Shown: one piece after another, positions 16,726 to 24,053 of the stretch | Layout of the letters: the number at the start of each line of letters is the position of its first letter | How positions within the stretch are numbered: the first letter of the stretch is position 1 | Notes under the pieces: model-generated | Told to the model about the DNA's origin: nothing | The model's input: the letters and a program-made list of their open reading frames with translations, nothing else | Databases searched by the model: none | Made by a program: the position numbers and the translations under genes | NCBI GenBank assembly: GCA_965221985.1 | Contig: OZ244928.1 | Coordinates: 3,162,001-3,226,000 of the forward strand | DNA from: J054 sp965221985 | GTDB taxonomy: Bacteria; Pseudomonadota; Gammaproteobacteria; Steroidobacterales; GCA-2729495 | Direction: 5' to 3' | Length of the DNA: 64,000 nucleotides

Positions 16726-18009
16726 CTAAGCCAAGCGTTTTTTCGGAAAACGGCAGGTAAAGCGGCTGCCTTTGCCGATCTCGCTGTGTATTTCAAGACT
16801 GGCATCGTGACGAATCAATATGTGCTTCACAATGGCCAGACCCAGACCTGTGCCCCCTTGATGCCGCGCCCGCCCGGGGTCAGTGCGATAGAAGCGTTCC
16901 GTGAGACGCGGGATATCGTCCTCCGCGATCCCTACGCCGTTATCGGCCACACAAAAATAACCGCCGCTGTCATCCGCTTCCCAACTCAGCGTTATCACAC
17001 CGTCGGCCGGCGTGTAGCGAATGGCGTTGCTCAACAAATTACTGATCAAGGACTGAACCTCTGATGGCTCACCCCGCAATTTAGCCTCACTGGACAACTG
17101 CAGATCGATGGTTCGGTGTTCGTCCTGGCGCGACAAGTACTCACTGCGTGCCGACTTTAGTAATTCTGAAAGATCGACAACATTGTCGGTGCTGCTGGCT
17201 TCGGCGGACTCAAGCATGGACAACTGCATCAGGTCACGCACCAAGGCCTCCATGCGCGCCGTTTGCTCTTGCATGTCGGCCAACGGCAACCGCCAGTCAT
17301 CGGGAAATGCCGCGTCATCCGACATACCCTCCAAGTATCCCGCAATGACGGTCAGCGGTGAACGCAACTCATGTGACGCGTTGGCGACAAAGTCCTGTCG
17401 AATGCGGCCCACCTGGACAAGCTGTGAAATATCACGCACGAGCAAAAGTTTTTGCTCCATGCCGTAGGGAATTAGACGGCAAGACAGCCAGGTATCGGGG
17501 TTTTCCGGTGCCGGTATATCGACGCTGGCGTGGCTGTCGCCGCGCTCCAAGAAAGCGACAAAGTCGGGATGCCGCAGCAGGTTGTCGATACGGGTGCCTC
17601 GGTCGCGCTTTTTTTTCAAGCCCAGCAGGCGCCGGGCAACCTTGTTGCAACGAATGATTTCGTTGTCCGCGCCCAAGACCACACCGCCATCGGGAAAGGC
17701 TTTGATGGATGCACGGAGTTCCTTGATCAACCCCCGCCAATTGGATTTATGCGTATCGCGGGAATCGTAGATGGCCTGAATACGTGAAAAAACCTGCGAC
17801 CAGGGCCCACTGCCTTCCGACCAGGGGGGATTCTTGCCGAACAACAACCAGCGCTCCAGCAAAAACAAATTGTAAAGGTGCCACAACAGCAGCCCAAAAC
17901 CAGCAAGCACCAGACCACCGATTACTGAGTCATACAGTCGGCCAATCAGGGCACCGGCCAACAAGACCGCGGCATGCTGCAATAGCAATCTGGACCAAAT
18001 AGAGGGCAA
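16726..18009 (-). CDS. phoR: Phosphate-sensing histidine kinase PhoR
   Basis: 427 residues. Two short N-terminal membrane segments (about 8-45), a PAS-like region (about 90-190), a HisKA domain with the phospho-acceptor in ANASHELRSPLTVI, and an ATPase domain with N box (LISNLLSNAIRYTP), G1 (VADNGVGIAEDDIPRL) and G2 (GTGLGLAIVKHI). It phosphorylates PhoB when phosphate is scarce. It begins two bases after phoB ends, so the two are an operon. Confidence 0.95.
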   Translation of the reverse strand: MPSIWSRLLLQHAAVLLAGALIGRLYDSVIGGLVLAGFGLLLWHLYNLFLLERWLLFGKNPPWSEGSGPWSQVFSRIQAIYDSRDTHKSNWRGLIKELRASIKAFPDGGVVLGADNEIIRCNKVARRLLGLKKKRDRGTRIDNLLRHPDFVAFLERGDSHASVDIPAPENPDTWLSCRLIPYGMEQKLLLVRDISQLVQVGRIRQDFVANASHELRSPLTVIAGYLEGMSDDAAFPDDWRLPLADMQEQTARMEALVRDLMQLSMLESAEASSTDNVVDLSELLKSARSEYLSRQDEHRTIDLQLSSEAKLRGEPSEVQSLISNLLSNAIRYTPADGVITLSWEADDSGGYFCVADNGVGIAEDDIPRLTERFYRTDPGRARHQGGTGLGLAIVKHILIRHDASLEIHSEIGKGSRFTCRFPKKRLA

Positions 18010-18011
18010 GA

Positions 18012-18698
18012 CTATTGCACCGAAAACCGATAGCCGGCGCCACGCACGGTTTGAATGTATCTATCCACGGCAAACTCTTCTAAGGCTTTACGCAAACGGC
18101 GTATATGTACATCAACAGTTCTTTCTTCAACGTAGACATTTTGACCCCAAACCTGATCGAGGAGCTGATGACGAGGATAGACCCGCTCGGGATTGCTCAT
18201 CAGAAACTTGAGCAGTCGAAACTCCGTCGGACCAAGCGCGATCTCGGTCCCCGCCACCGCAACGCGGTGACTAACCGAATCCAAAACCAAATCCCCCGCC
18301 ACCAGCGGCTCATCGGCATTGGCGACGGATCTGCGCAGTAAGGCTTTGATCCGGGATAACAGTTCACGTTGGGAAAAAGGCTTTGTGATGTAATCATCGG
18401 CACCGCCATCTAAACCCGTAATCTTATCCATCTCGGCAGACCGTGCGGTCAACATGATTATGGGCAAATCCCGATTCAACTCTTCCCGACGTAGTGCTCG
18501 CGTTAATTCCAAACCTGAGGAGTCGGGCAACATCCAATCCATCAAGACTAGATCGGGCCGGTCATTGGCAATAGACTCGCGCGCCGATCGAGAATCCATA
18601 GCCTCAGTTACGGTAAAACCCGCTCGTGACAAACTAAACACGAGCATTTGCCGTATCTGCTCTTCATCTTCCACGACCAATATACGGTGGGAACTCAT
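18012..18698 (-). CDS. phoB: Phosphate regulon response regulator PhoB
   Basis: 228 residues. The receiver domain has the acidic pocket EDE (10-12), phosphorylated Asp54 in LVLMDWMLPD, and Lys in ITKPFSQREL. The C-terminal winged-helix OmpR-type domain ends with YVEERTVDVHIRRLRKAL and the wing TVRGAGYRFS. It activates genes with PHO boxes. First gene of the Pho block; a PHO-box-like site about 40 bases upstream suggests autoregulation. Confidence 0.96.
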   Translation of the reverse strand: MSSHRILVVEDEEQIRQMLVFSLSRAGFTVTEAMDSRSARESIANDRPDLVLMDWMLPDSSGLELTRALRREELNRDLPIIMLTARSAEMDKITGLDGGADDYITKPFSQRELLSRIKALLRRSVANADEPLVAGDLVLDSVSHRVAVAGTEIALGPTEFRLLKFLMSNPERVYPRHQLLDQVWGQNVYVEERTVDVHIRRLRKALEEFAVDRYIQTVRGAGYRFSVQ

Positions 18699-18739
18699 GG
18701 GGCTATTCCGTCGATAATCGACGATTACAACAAGTCATT

Positions 18740-18757
18740 GTTACAGCAAGATTACGA
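18740..18757 (-). promoter_or_regulatory. PHO-box-like site upstream of phoB
   Basis: Minus-strand sequence TCGTAAT-CTTG-CTGTAAC: two heptads with an 11-base period, matching PhoB consensus well in the second unit and 5 of 7 in the first. It lies about 42 bases upstream of the phoB ATG. Confidence 0.55.
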
Positions 18758-18775
18758 CAGATACCACGTCAGACA

Positions 18776-18800
18776 AGGGGGTCGAACCGATTTATCTCCG
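18776..18800. repeat. Solo end of dispersed repeat family
   Basis: Contains GGGGTCGAACCGATTTAT in plus orientation, identical to the left end of the 110-bp elements, but no matching right end within the expected distance. Lies between phoB and the arsenate-reductase-like gene. Confidence 0.75.
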
Positions 18801-18910
18801 TAAATAACTCAATAAGCGGTTTCTACTCGGCCACACGCCGGTCCGCGGACGGCGTACGAAGCGGGTCAGTCGATTCGCTAAGCCCCGGATCGCTACATTA
18901 AACTCGATTC

Positions 18911-19408
18911 ATGATCAAAACGACTTATCAACTGCTGTTTCTCTGCACGGGAAATTCCGCCCGCAGTATTCTTGCCGAATGTGTCCTTAACCGCTTGGGT
19001 AAAGGGCTATTCCAAGGATTTAGTGCGGGCAGCCAGCCTGCGGGTCAGGTGCATCCCCTCGCCCTGCAACTGCTAAACGATGAGGGCTATTCCACCGCGG
19101 GCCTGCGCTCAAAAAGCTGGGATGAGTTTGCAGAAACCGATGCGCCGCAATTCGACTTCGTGGTGACGCTATGCGACAGCGCCGCTCAAGAAAGCTGTCC
19201 GACCTGGCTGGGTGGCCCACCGACCATTCATTGGGGACTTCCTGACCCCGCCGCGGTGACCGGCAACCCCTCGAAATGCTATGCGGCGTTCGCGGCGACT
19301 CATGCTGAATTGAAACGGCGCATCACTCAGCTCGTCAGCTCATCGCGTGGCGCACCCGATCGAAGCGAGGTCAAGATTCGCCTAGAGCAATTCAGTGCCG
19401 GCGGCTAG
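18911..19408 (+). CDS. Low-molecular-weight phosphatase / arsenate reductase-like protein
   Basis: 165 residues. The N-terminus LLFLCTGNSARSILAE holds the CX5R loop (C-T-G-N-S-A-R) of the LMW-phosphatase fold used by thioredoxin-type ArsC, and the late DP motif (WGLPDPAAVTG) fits the general-acid Asp. It would reduce arsenate or hydrolyse phosphotyrosine. Divergent from phoB and beside the phosphate import genes; arsenate enters cells through phosphate transporters, so an arsenate role is attractive. No arsenite exporter or arsR is nearby. Confidence 0.8.
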   Translation: MIKTTYQLLFLCTGNSARSILAECVLNRLGKGLFQGFSAGSQPAGQVHPLALQLLNDEGYSTAGLRSKSWDEFAETDAPQFDFVVTLCDSAAQESCPTWLGGPPTIHWGLPDPAAVTGNPSKCYAAFAATHAELKRRITQLVSSSRGAPDRSEVKIRLEQFSAGG

Positions 19409-19518
19409 CGGCTCGGTCAAGGACGTTGCTAATACGGTTAGCACCGATTCGTTCGCCGCCCTTACTGCAAGACTCGGCTCGAGTACCAAGGCCACCTACG
19501 CATCAAAACTAACGCGCC

Positions 19519-20037
19519 CTAGTTGCCGGCCGCTGTCGCTTCCTGCAAATAAGCAATTAGACTGGCACGATCCTCCGGTTTAGACACACCGATAAAAACC
19601 ATGCTCGTTCCGGGCACTAAGCGACTCGGACTGGTGAGCCACTGGTCTAAGTTATTCATATCCCAGTTAATGTTGGCGGCAGTCAGTGCTTCAGAATAGG
19701 CGAAGCCGGGCGCTTGCGCGGCGGGTTTACCTAAAAACCCGTGCAGGTTCGGCCCAACCTTGTGCGGCTCACCCTCGTTTAATGCATGGCAGGCCCGGCA
19801 CTGCAGATACAGTGTTTGGCCGCGCTTCACATCAGCGGCCGCCACTAGGCTGGCCATGTCGTAATCCGGCGCAGACTCGTCACCATCGCCCGTGCTTTCG
19901 CCGGGATCGGAGGCTGTAGCCGCATCGGCATCCTTGGCCTCACCGCTAGTCGCACCCTCGGGCTTCGGCGCACAAGCGGCCAATAGCAAGATTGACAGCG
20001 AGGCGAGGAAAAATGAGAGGAATAATGATCGCTTCAC
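19519..20037 (-). CDS. Lipoprotein class I cytochrome c
   Basis: 172 residues. A lipoprotein signal ends in LLLAAC with Cys22 as the lipidated residue. A low-complexity acidic linker (about 25-65) leads to a mitochondrial-type cytochrome c domain with haem motif CRACH (80-84), GPNLHGFLGK, and the Met ligand in PGTSMVFIG (Met146). It would sit on a membrane facing the periplasm and pass electrons to the respiratory chain. It follows the 2Fe-2S gene by 18 bases and is the last gene of the 19.5-26.2 kb cluster, so it is the likely electron acceptor for that pathway. Confidence 0.9.
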   Translation of the reverse strand: MKRSLFLSFFLASLSILLLAACAPKPEGATSGEAKDADAATASDPGESTGDGDESAPDYDMASLVAAADVKRGQTLYLQCRACHALNEGEPHKVGPNLHGFLGKPAAQAPGFAYSEALTAANINWDMNNLDQWLTSPSRLVPGTSMVFIGVSKPEDRASLIAYLQEATAAGN

Positions 20038-20055
20038 TAGTTTCTCCAGATCACA

Positions 20056-20523
20056 TTAATTAGCCGCTGGCGACAAAGCCTGAGCGGCGCGATGAATGGC
20101 TTTGCGGACCCGCGGATAGGTACCGCAGCGACAAATGTTGGTGATGGACTTGTCGATCGTCTCATCATCAGGACGCGGATTTGTACTCAACAAGGCGGCG
20201 ACGGCCATGATCATGCCCGGCTGGCAGTAACCGCATTGAGGAACCTGCTCGGCGATCCAAGCCTCTTGTACCGCGTGCATATTTTCGGGTGCCGCCAAAC
20301 CTTCGATGGTCTTGACCGTTTTACCCGCCACCGCGTTAATGGGCATCACGCAAGAGCGAACCGCCTTGCCCTCAATATGCACCGTGCAGGCACCGCATTG
20401 TGCAATCCCGCAACCGTACTTGGTACCCGTTAACCCAAGCTCATCGCGCAACACCCAGAGCAGCGGCATCTCAGCCGGCACGTCCACCCGGACAACTTCA
20501 TCGTTAACCGAAAACTCGATCAT
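20056..20523 (-). CDS. 2Fe-2S subunit of a molybdenum hydroxylase-type enzyme (IorA/CoxS-like), no large subunit beside it
   Basis: 155 residues. The plant-ferredoxin-like domain has YGCGIAQCGACTVH for the first cluster, and the four-helix domain has CGYCQPGMIM and CRCGTYPRV for the second. Such small subunits normally pair with a molybdopterin large subunit (isoquinoline oxidoreductase or aldehyde dehydrogenase type). No such gene lies in the window. Instead it sits between a DUF1838 gene (nine bases upstream) and a cytochrome c. The partner may be encoded elsewhere, or the protein may shuttle electrons from the FAD oxidase to the cytochrome. Confidence 0.88.
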   Translation of the reverse strand: MIEFSVNDEVVRVDVPAEMPLLWVLRDELGLTGTKYGCGIAQCGACTVHIEGKAVRSCVMPINAVAGKTVKTIEGLAAPENMHAVQEAWIAEQVPQCGYCQPGMIMAVAALLSTNPRPDDETIDKSITNICRCGTYPRVRKAIHRAAQALSPAAN

Positions 20524-20532
20524 AAAAAGTCG

Positions 20533-21570
20533 CTAGGTCGCCGGCTGCGGCTCGTTCTCGGCCATATACACACTAAAGCTGGAATCGTTTTCGCTACCCC
20601 AGGAATCTTGCGCTGGCGCCTGAAAATACTGCTCGCCCAAATTGTCCGCCACCTGACGCAGCAAACGATCCGGCATACGTTCGATGGTCTGCGGTCGAGT
20701 CATAAAGGTGCGGTATAGCAAGTGGCCTTCGGCCTGGCCTTGCAGCATCCACGGTAACCAGGGCCCGATGCGCGTCCAGACACCAGTGTGATCCACGGAT
20801 GTCAAACTTTCATCCTGCAAATCAGAAAGCTTCATTGAACGATGAAACATTTCGCTAATGCGATTGACCGGACCAGCCGACTCCCGCGGCCACTCTTCTA
20901 CCGTCATGGGACTGGGTGGCGCGACATGCACTTCAAACATGTTCATCACCGTGTCAATTTTTTCCTGCACCCACCACGGTGGCGCAAACGGAATCTCTTG
21001 AACCTTGCCGTCGAAATCCATCTTGAACACGGGTGCCACTTCGGCGTTAACCGTCAGGTTATGGATGGGCGACACCTTGACTTCTTCGCCGGTAAACGGA
21101 TTTTCCCAGGTATCGATAAATTGACCCGTAAAGGGGTGCGTATAAAAGGCACATTCACGGTTGAATAGTCTATAACTACCGTCATCTTGCGCCTCGGTGC
21201 GCAAAACCCCCATACCCTCGACGCCATACATCTTTTGTAACGGCTTATCGGGAGAAGTCACCGCAAACACATCGCCCCCAAACCAGCCGACCGTTTCAAC
21301 GGTCGGGTCGAGATTGCCCATGACCTTGACGAAGGCGCGCAAGTTTTGCGCCGGGTCTTTGAAATCAATATCGAGCTTCAGTTCGGGCACGCTGGCCACT
21401 GGCGGCGGCGGGGGAACCTCAGGCGCGGTCGGCGTTGGCGGCGGCGGTGATGATTCCTGAGCGCAGGCGGTAATCCCCGGCAACACCGCCACGGCTCCAC
21501 CCAGGGTGAATGCGTTACGCAACAAGTTGCGTCGATCGACGAGGGCTCTTAGTTGACTTGAATAAAGCAT
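20533..21570 (-). CDS. DUF1838 protein with Tat/lipoprotein signal
   Basis: 345 residues. The N-terminus has a twin-arginine motif (DRRNLLRNAFTLGG) and a lipobox-like GITAC, so export by Tat and lipidation are likely. A Pro-rich linker (about 40-60) precedes the DUF1838 domain, recognised from FKDPAQNLRAFVKVMGNLDP, YGVEGMGVLR and ENPFTGEEV. No enzymatic function is established for this family that I can cite; export by Tat suggests folding with a cofactor before transport. It is followed nine bases later by the 2Fe-2S gene and is a distant paralogue of the next upstream gene. Confidence 0.8.
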   Translation of the reverse strand: MLYSSQLRALVDRRNLLRNAFTLGGAVAVLPGITACAQESSPPPPTPTAPEVPPPPPVASVPELKLDIDFKDPAQNLRAFVKVMGNLDPTVETVGWFGGDVFAVTSPDKPLQKMYGVEGMGVLRTEAQDDGSYRLFNRECAFYTHPFTGQFIDTWENPFTGEEVKVSPIHNLTVNAEVAPVFKMDFDGKVQEIPFAPPWWVQEKIDTVMNMFEVHVAPPSPMTVEEWPRESAGPVNRISEMFHRSMKLSDLQDESLTSVDHTGVWTRIGPWLPWMLQGQAEGHLLYRTFMTRPQTIERMPDRLLRQVADNLGEQYFQAPAQDSWGSENDSSFSVYMAENEPQPAT

Positions 21571-21610
21571 GGCTTTTTCCTAGACAGGTGTTTGCACGAT
21601 TGAGTGAAAT

Positions 21611-22465
21611 CTAGCTTTCGGTCTGTGGGCGCGCTGTTAGTCTTTCCGGATGCTCAGCTTCGGCACGCTCGCGAAATTCTTTAGGTAGCTCATCGATGGA
21701 ACGAATCTTAGCGCCACCAGCATGCCAAATGGTATGCCCGGACCGATCGCCCATATCCATCCAGCGAAACCAGGGTTGAATGACCGTGGAGCTAAACAAG
21801 GTGGGCAAGTTACGCACTTTCTCATCGTTGAACTGATCCAGGGGCACGAACATGGTTTGGCGTTGCTCGCGCGGCGGCGGCGTTCCGGGCGGATACGCGG
21901 TGCGATTGTGTAGCCAGACGGTATCGCGGGCAGCATGCCACTCCATCAATAGGGGTTGATCGGGAATATCGTCCAGCCGCCAACTCGCACGAATCCCATT
22001 AACCGAATAATTGAAGCCGCGGCCCGCACCACCGCCTTGAGCTGCCGCACTGACTTTATTGATCTCACCGGTGAATGGATTCTTGAACTCCTCAATCATC
22101 TTCCCCGACTCTAGGTCGCGAAAAAACGAAATCGTGCCGCCGGTGAGTTCATAGCTGCCATCACCCAGCGGGGCCATCCAGTAGATTTCTAGACCTTCGA
22201 ATAGAAATAAAGGTACTGGCGCTTCTTCACCCACCATTCCATAGATGATGCCGTTAAACCACCAAGGCACATCTTCCTCGTCTTGGCTGGCCGTGAAACG
22301 AATCAGCTGGCGCAAATTTTCTTCCGGCGCGGACAAATCTAGCTTCATGCAGTCGGCGGCCGGGCCGACGGGTGGCATTGCCATGGCGCGGCCCGCACCC
22401 AGCCCAACCAAGCCGGCGATTCCCAATAGGCTGCGTCTAGACCAGGCTGCCGATTCGTCGCTCAA
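21611..22465 (-). CDS. Second DUF1838 protein with Tat signal
   Basis: 284 residues if it begins at TTG 22465, whose codon overlaps the TGA of the FAD oxidase gene (TTGA). The frame is open further upstream, but only inside that gene. This start puts a twin-arginine signal SRRSLLGIAGLVGLGAG at residue 9, with cleavage near RAMA. The DUF1838 features SAPEENLRQLIRFTA, LFEGLEIYWMAPLGDGSYEL and FKNPFTGEINK align with the neighbouring paralogue, though the two are strongly diverged. Translational coupling to the oxidase implies they work together. Function unknown. Confidence 0.75.
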   Translation of the reverse strand: MSDESAAWSRRSLLGIAGLVGLGAGRAMAMPPVGPAADCMKLDLSAPEENLRQLIRFTASQDEEDVPWWFNGIIYGMVGEEAPVPLFLFEGLEIYWMAPLGDGSYELTGGTISFFRDLESGKMIEEFKNPFTGEINKVSAAAQGGGAGRGFNYSVNGIRASWRLDDIPDQPLLMEWHAARDTVWLHNRTAYPPGTPPPREQRQTMFVPLDQFNDEKVRNLPTLFSSTVIQPWFRWMDMGDRSGHTIWHAGGAKIRSIDELPKEFRERAEAEHPERLTARPQTES

Positions 22466-24042
22466 AGCCCAAGGGCTCCCGGATTCATCAAGCCCTGCGG
22501 ATCCAAGCTTTGCTTGAGGTCTTTCAATACCCGTGACGCTTCGGCTTGACGACCGCGCATGTAAGGATAGGCCTTGCCCACTTGCATGTGCGTTGCACCC
22601 AGGCGGCAAAACACATCCTGGATCTTCGCTTTCATTTCCGCGACCAGGGCACGCCCCTCCGGATTTGCCGGGTACTCAGGCAGCATGTCCAAATATTCCT
22701 GCGGCAAATAACGCTTATGGAACGGCGTGCGATCATCTTCCCAGTAAAAGACCGGTTCGTAGAGCAAGGCCGTGGTGCTGATGCTGGTGAACATGGCGGC
22801 CTTCTCCACCTTATGCGCCGTCATTCGGTCAGCATATTCCACATACACTTCTTGCAGCTGCTCATGAAAATCATGTAGCCGGGACAGTGGCAAGATGCCG
22901 TGCATGGGCACCCACCGCTGGCCCCGCGGACCAAGAATCGGATACAACGGAATAAAGGGCATGGCCCGCAGCACCGTGGGAATGGTGTTGGCGATTTCCG
23001 TGCCGTGGGGTTCCGCGGCTTTACGCACTTGGGCCAGCTTCGCGTTGACTTCGGCGCGGCTACTGCCTTCCACCACAAAATGCGCGGAATAGTCGAAGGC
23101 AGACAAAAAACGCTTGCCGGCGATGGCCATTTTCATCACGCGGGACAAACCATCAACCGGGTTGGTGGATGTTTTCAACACCGCCAGCACGGCATCCACC
23201 GCGTCTTTGGTGCTGGTGCTGCCCAGCTGACCTTGTTGCAATTTAGGATCCAATCCAAAGTTATCGGCTACCACGCCGGTTCGCGTCGCGGCGGCCATGG
23301 CGCTGGACATGCCTTGATAGGTGTCGAAGCCGAAAGACGCTGTCGCGTGGTGACTGGGCTTGGGAATCAATCGCAAAGTAATTCGTGCCTTGAATCCCAA
23401 GGCGCCCGCATCGCCGGTAAACAAACCCGTGAGGTCCGGGCCATACCAGCGGAAAAACGGCGGGCTGTTTTCCATGGCATTCGAGCTGGTGCTCAGCAAC
23501 TCACCATTGGCCAAGACGATGTCGAAAGACAATGCCGTCTCGGCCGAACAACCGTAGTTACCCGAACCCAAACTCACGGAGTTCTGCGACATGGATCCGC
23601 CGATGGTGGCCTTCAGTCCGGAAAACGGCCCCCAAAAGGCCGTGCGCAAATTCTTTTCCGCGAGCTTTTCGGTGAGATCCGCCCAGGTAATTCCCGGCTC
23701 CACCGTGACATACATATCTTCTTCATTAATTTCCACGATCCGCTGCATGCGGTCGGTATCAACGATGAGGGAATTCGGCGTGCTGGGCAGGTAGGCATCG
23801 GTGTACGAGGCACCGCCACCGCGCGGCACCATGGCCACGCCGGCCGCGGACGCGACGCGGGCAACTTGCTGGACCTCTTCCACGCTGCCGGGCTGCACCA
23901 CGGCCAGGGGCATTTCCCGGAAGTTGTACACATCCATGGCGTAGAACTCGCGGTCGGCCTCGTCGGTGAGCACATTATCGGCCCCGACCGCCGTAGAAAG
24001 CTGTTCAATAATATTGTTATTTTCCATGAGATTAGCTGACAT
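22462..24042 (-). CDS. FAD-linked oxidoreductase (GlcD/VAO superfamily)
   Basis: 526 residues from ATG 24042, which follows an AGAGG site; the frame is open upstream into the preceding gene. The PCMH-type FAD domain shows VVQPGSVEEVQQVARVA, MVPRGGGASYTDAY, GGSMSQNSVSLGSGNYGCSA and LFTGDAGALGFKARITLRLI. The C-terminus ends in the family pattern LDPQGLMNPGAL. Relatives oxidise hydroxy-acids, aldoses, or 4-alkylphenols. In 4-cresol dehydrogenase and eugenol hydroxylase a flavoprotein of this fold pairs with a cytochrome c, and this cluster also encodes one, so transfer from FAD to cytochrome c is a reasonable inference. Substrate unknown. Confidence 0.88.
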   Translation of the reverse strand: MSANLMENNNIIEQLSTAVGADNVLTDEADREFYAMDVYNFREMPLAVVQPGSVEEVQQVARVASAAGVAMVPRGGGASYTDAYLPSTPNSLIVDTDRMQRIVEINEEDMYVTVEPGITWADLTEKLAEKNLRTAFWGPFSGLKATIGGSMSQNSVSLGSGNYGCSAETALSFDIVLANGELLSTSSNAMENSPPFFRWYGPDLTGLFTGDAGALGFKARITLRLIPKPSHHATASFGFDTYQGMSSAMAAATRTGVVADNFGLDPKLQQGQLGSTSTKDAVDAVLAVLKTSTNPVDGLSRVMKMAIAGKRFLSAFDYSAHFVVEGSSRAEVNAKLAQVRKAAEPHGTEIANTIPTVLRAMPFIPLYPILGPRGQRWVPMHGILPLSRLHDFHEQLQEVYVEYADRMTAHKVEKAAMFTSISTTALLYEPVFYWEDDRTPFHKRYLPQEYLDMLPEYPANPEGRALVAEMKAKIQDVFCRLGATHMQVGKAYPYMRGRQAEASRVLKDLKQSLDPQGLMNPGALGL

Positions 24043-24053
24043 TTCTAAACCTC

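Noticed and set aside
16717..16728. AGCATTAATGCT palindrome at the end of phoR as an operator
   Set aside because: A single 12-base palindrome overlapping a stop region; no second site or regulator gene supports it.
22900..24039. 379-codon open frame antisense to the FAD oxidase
   Set aside because: The oxidase strand carries clear family motifs, and this frame is rich in His/Gly/Arg as expected for antisense of a GC-rich gene.
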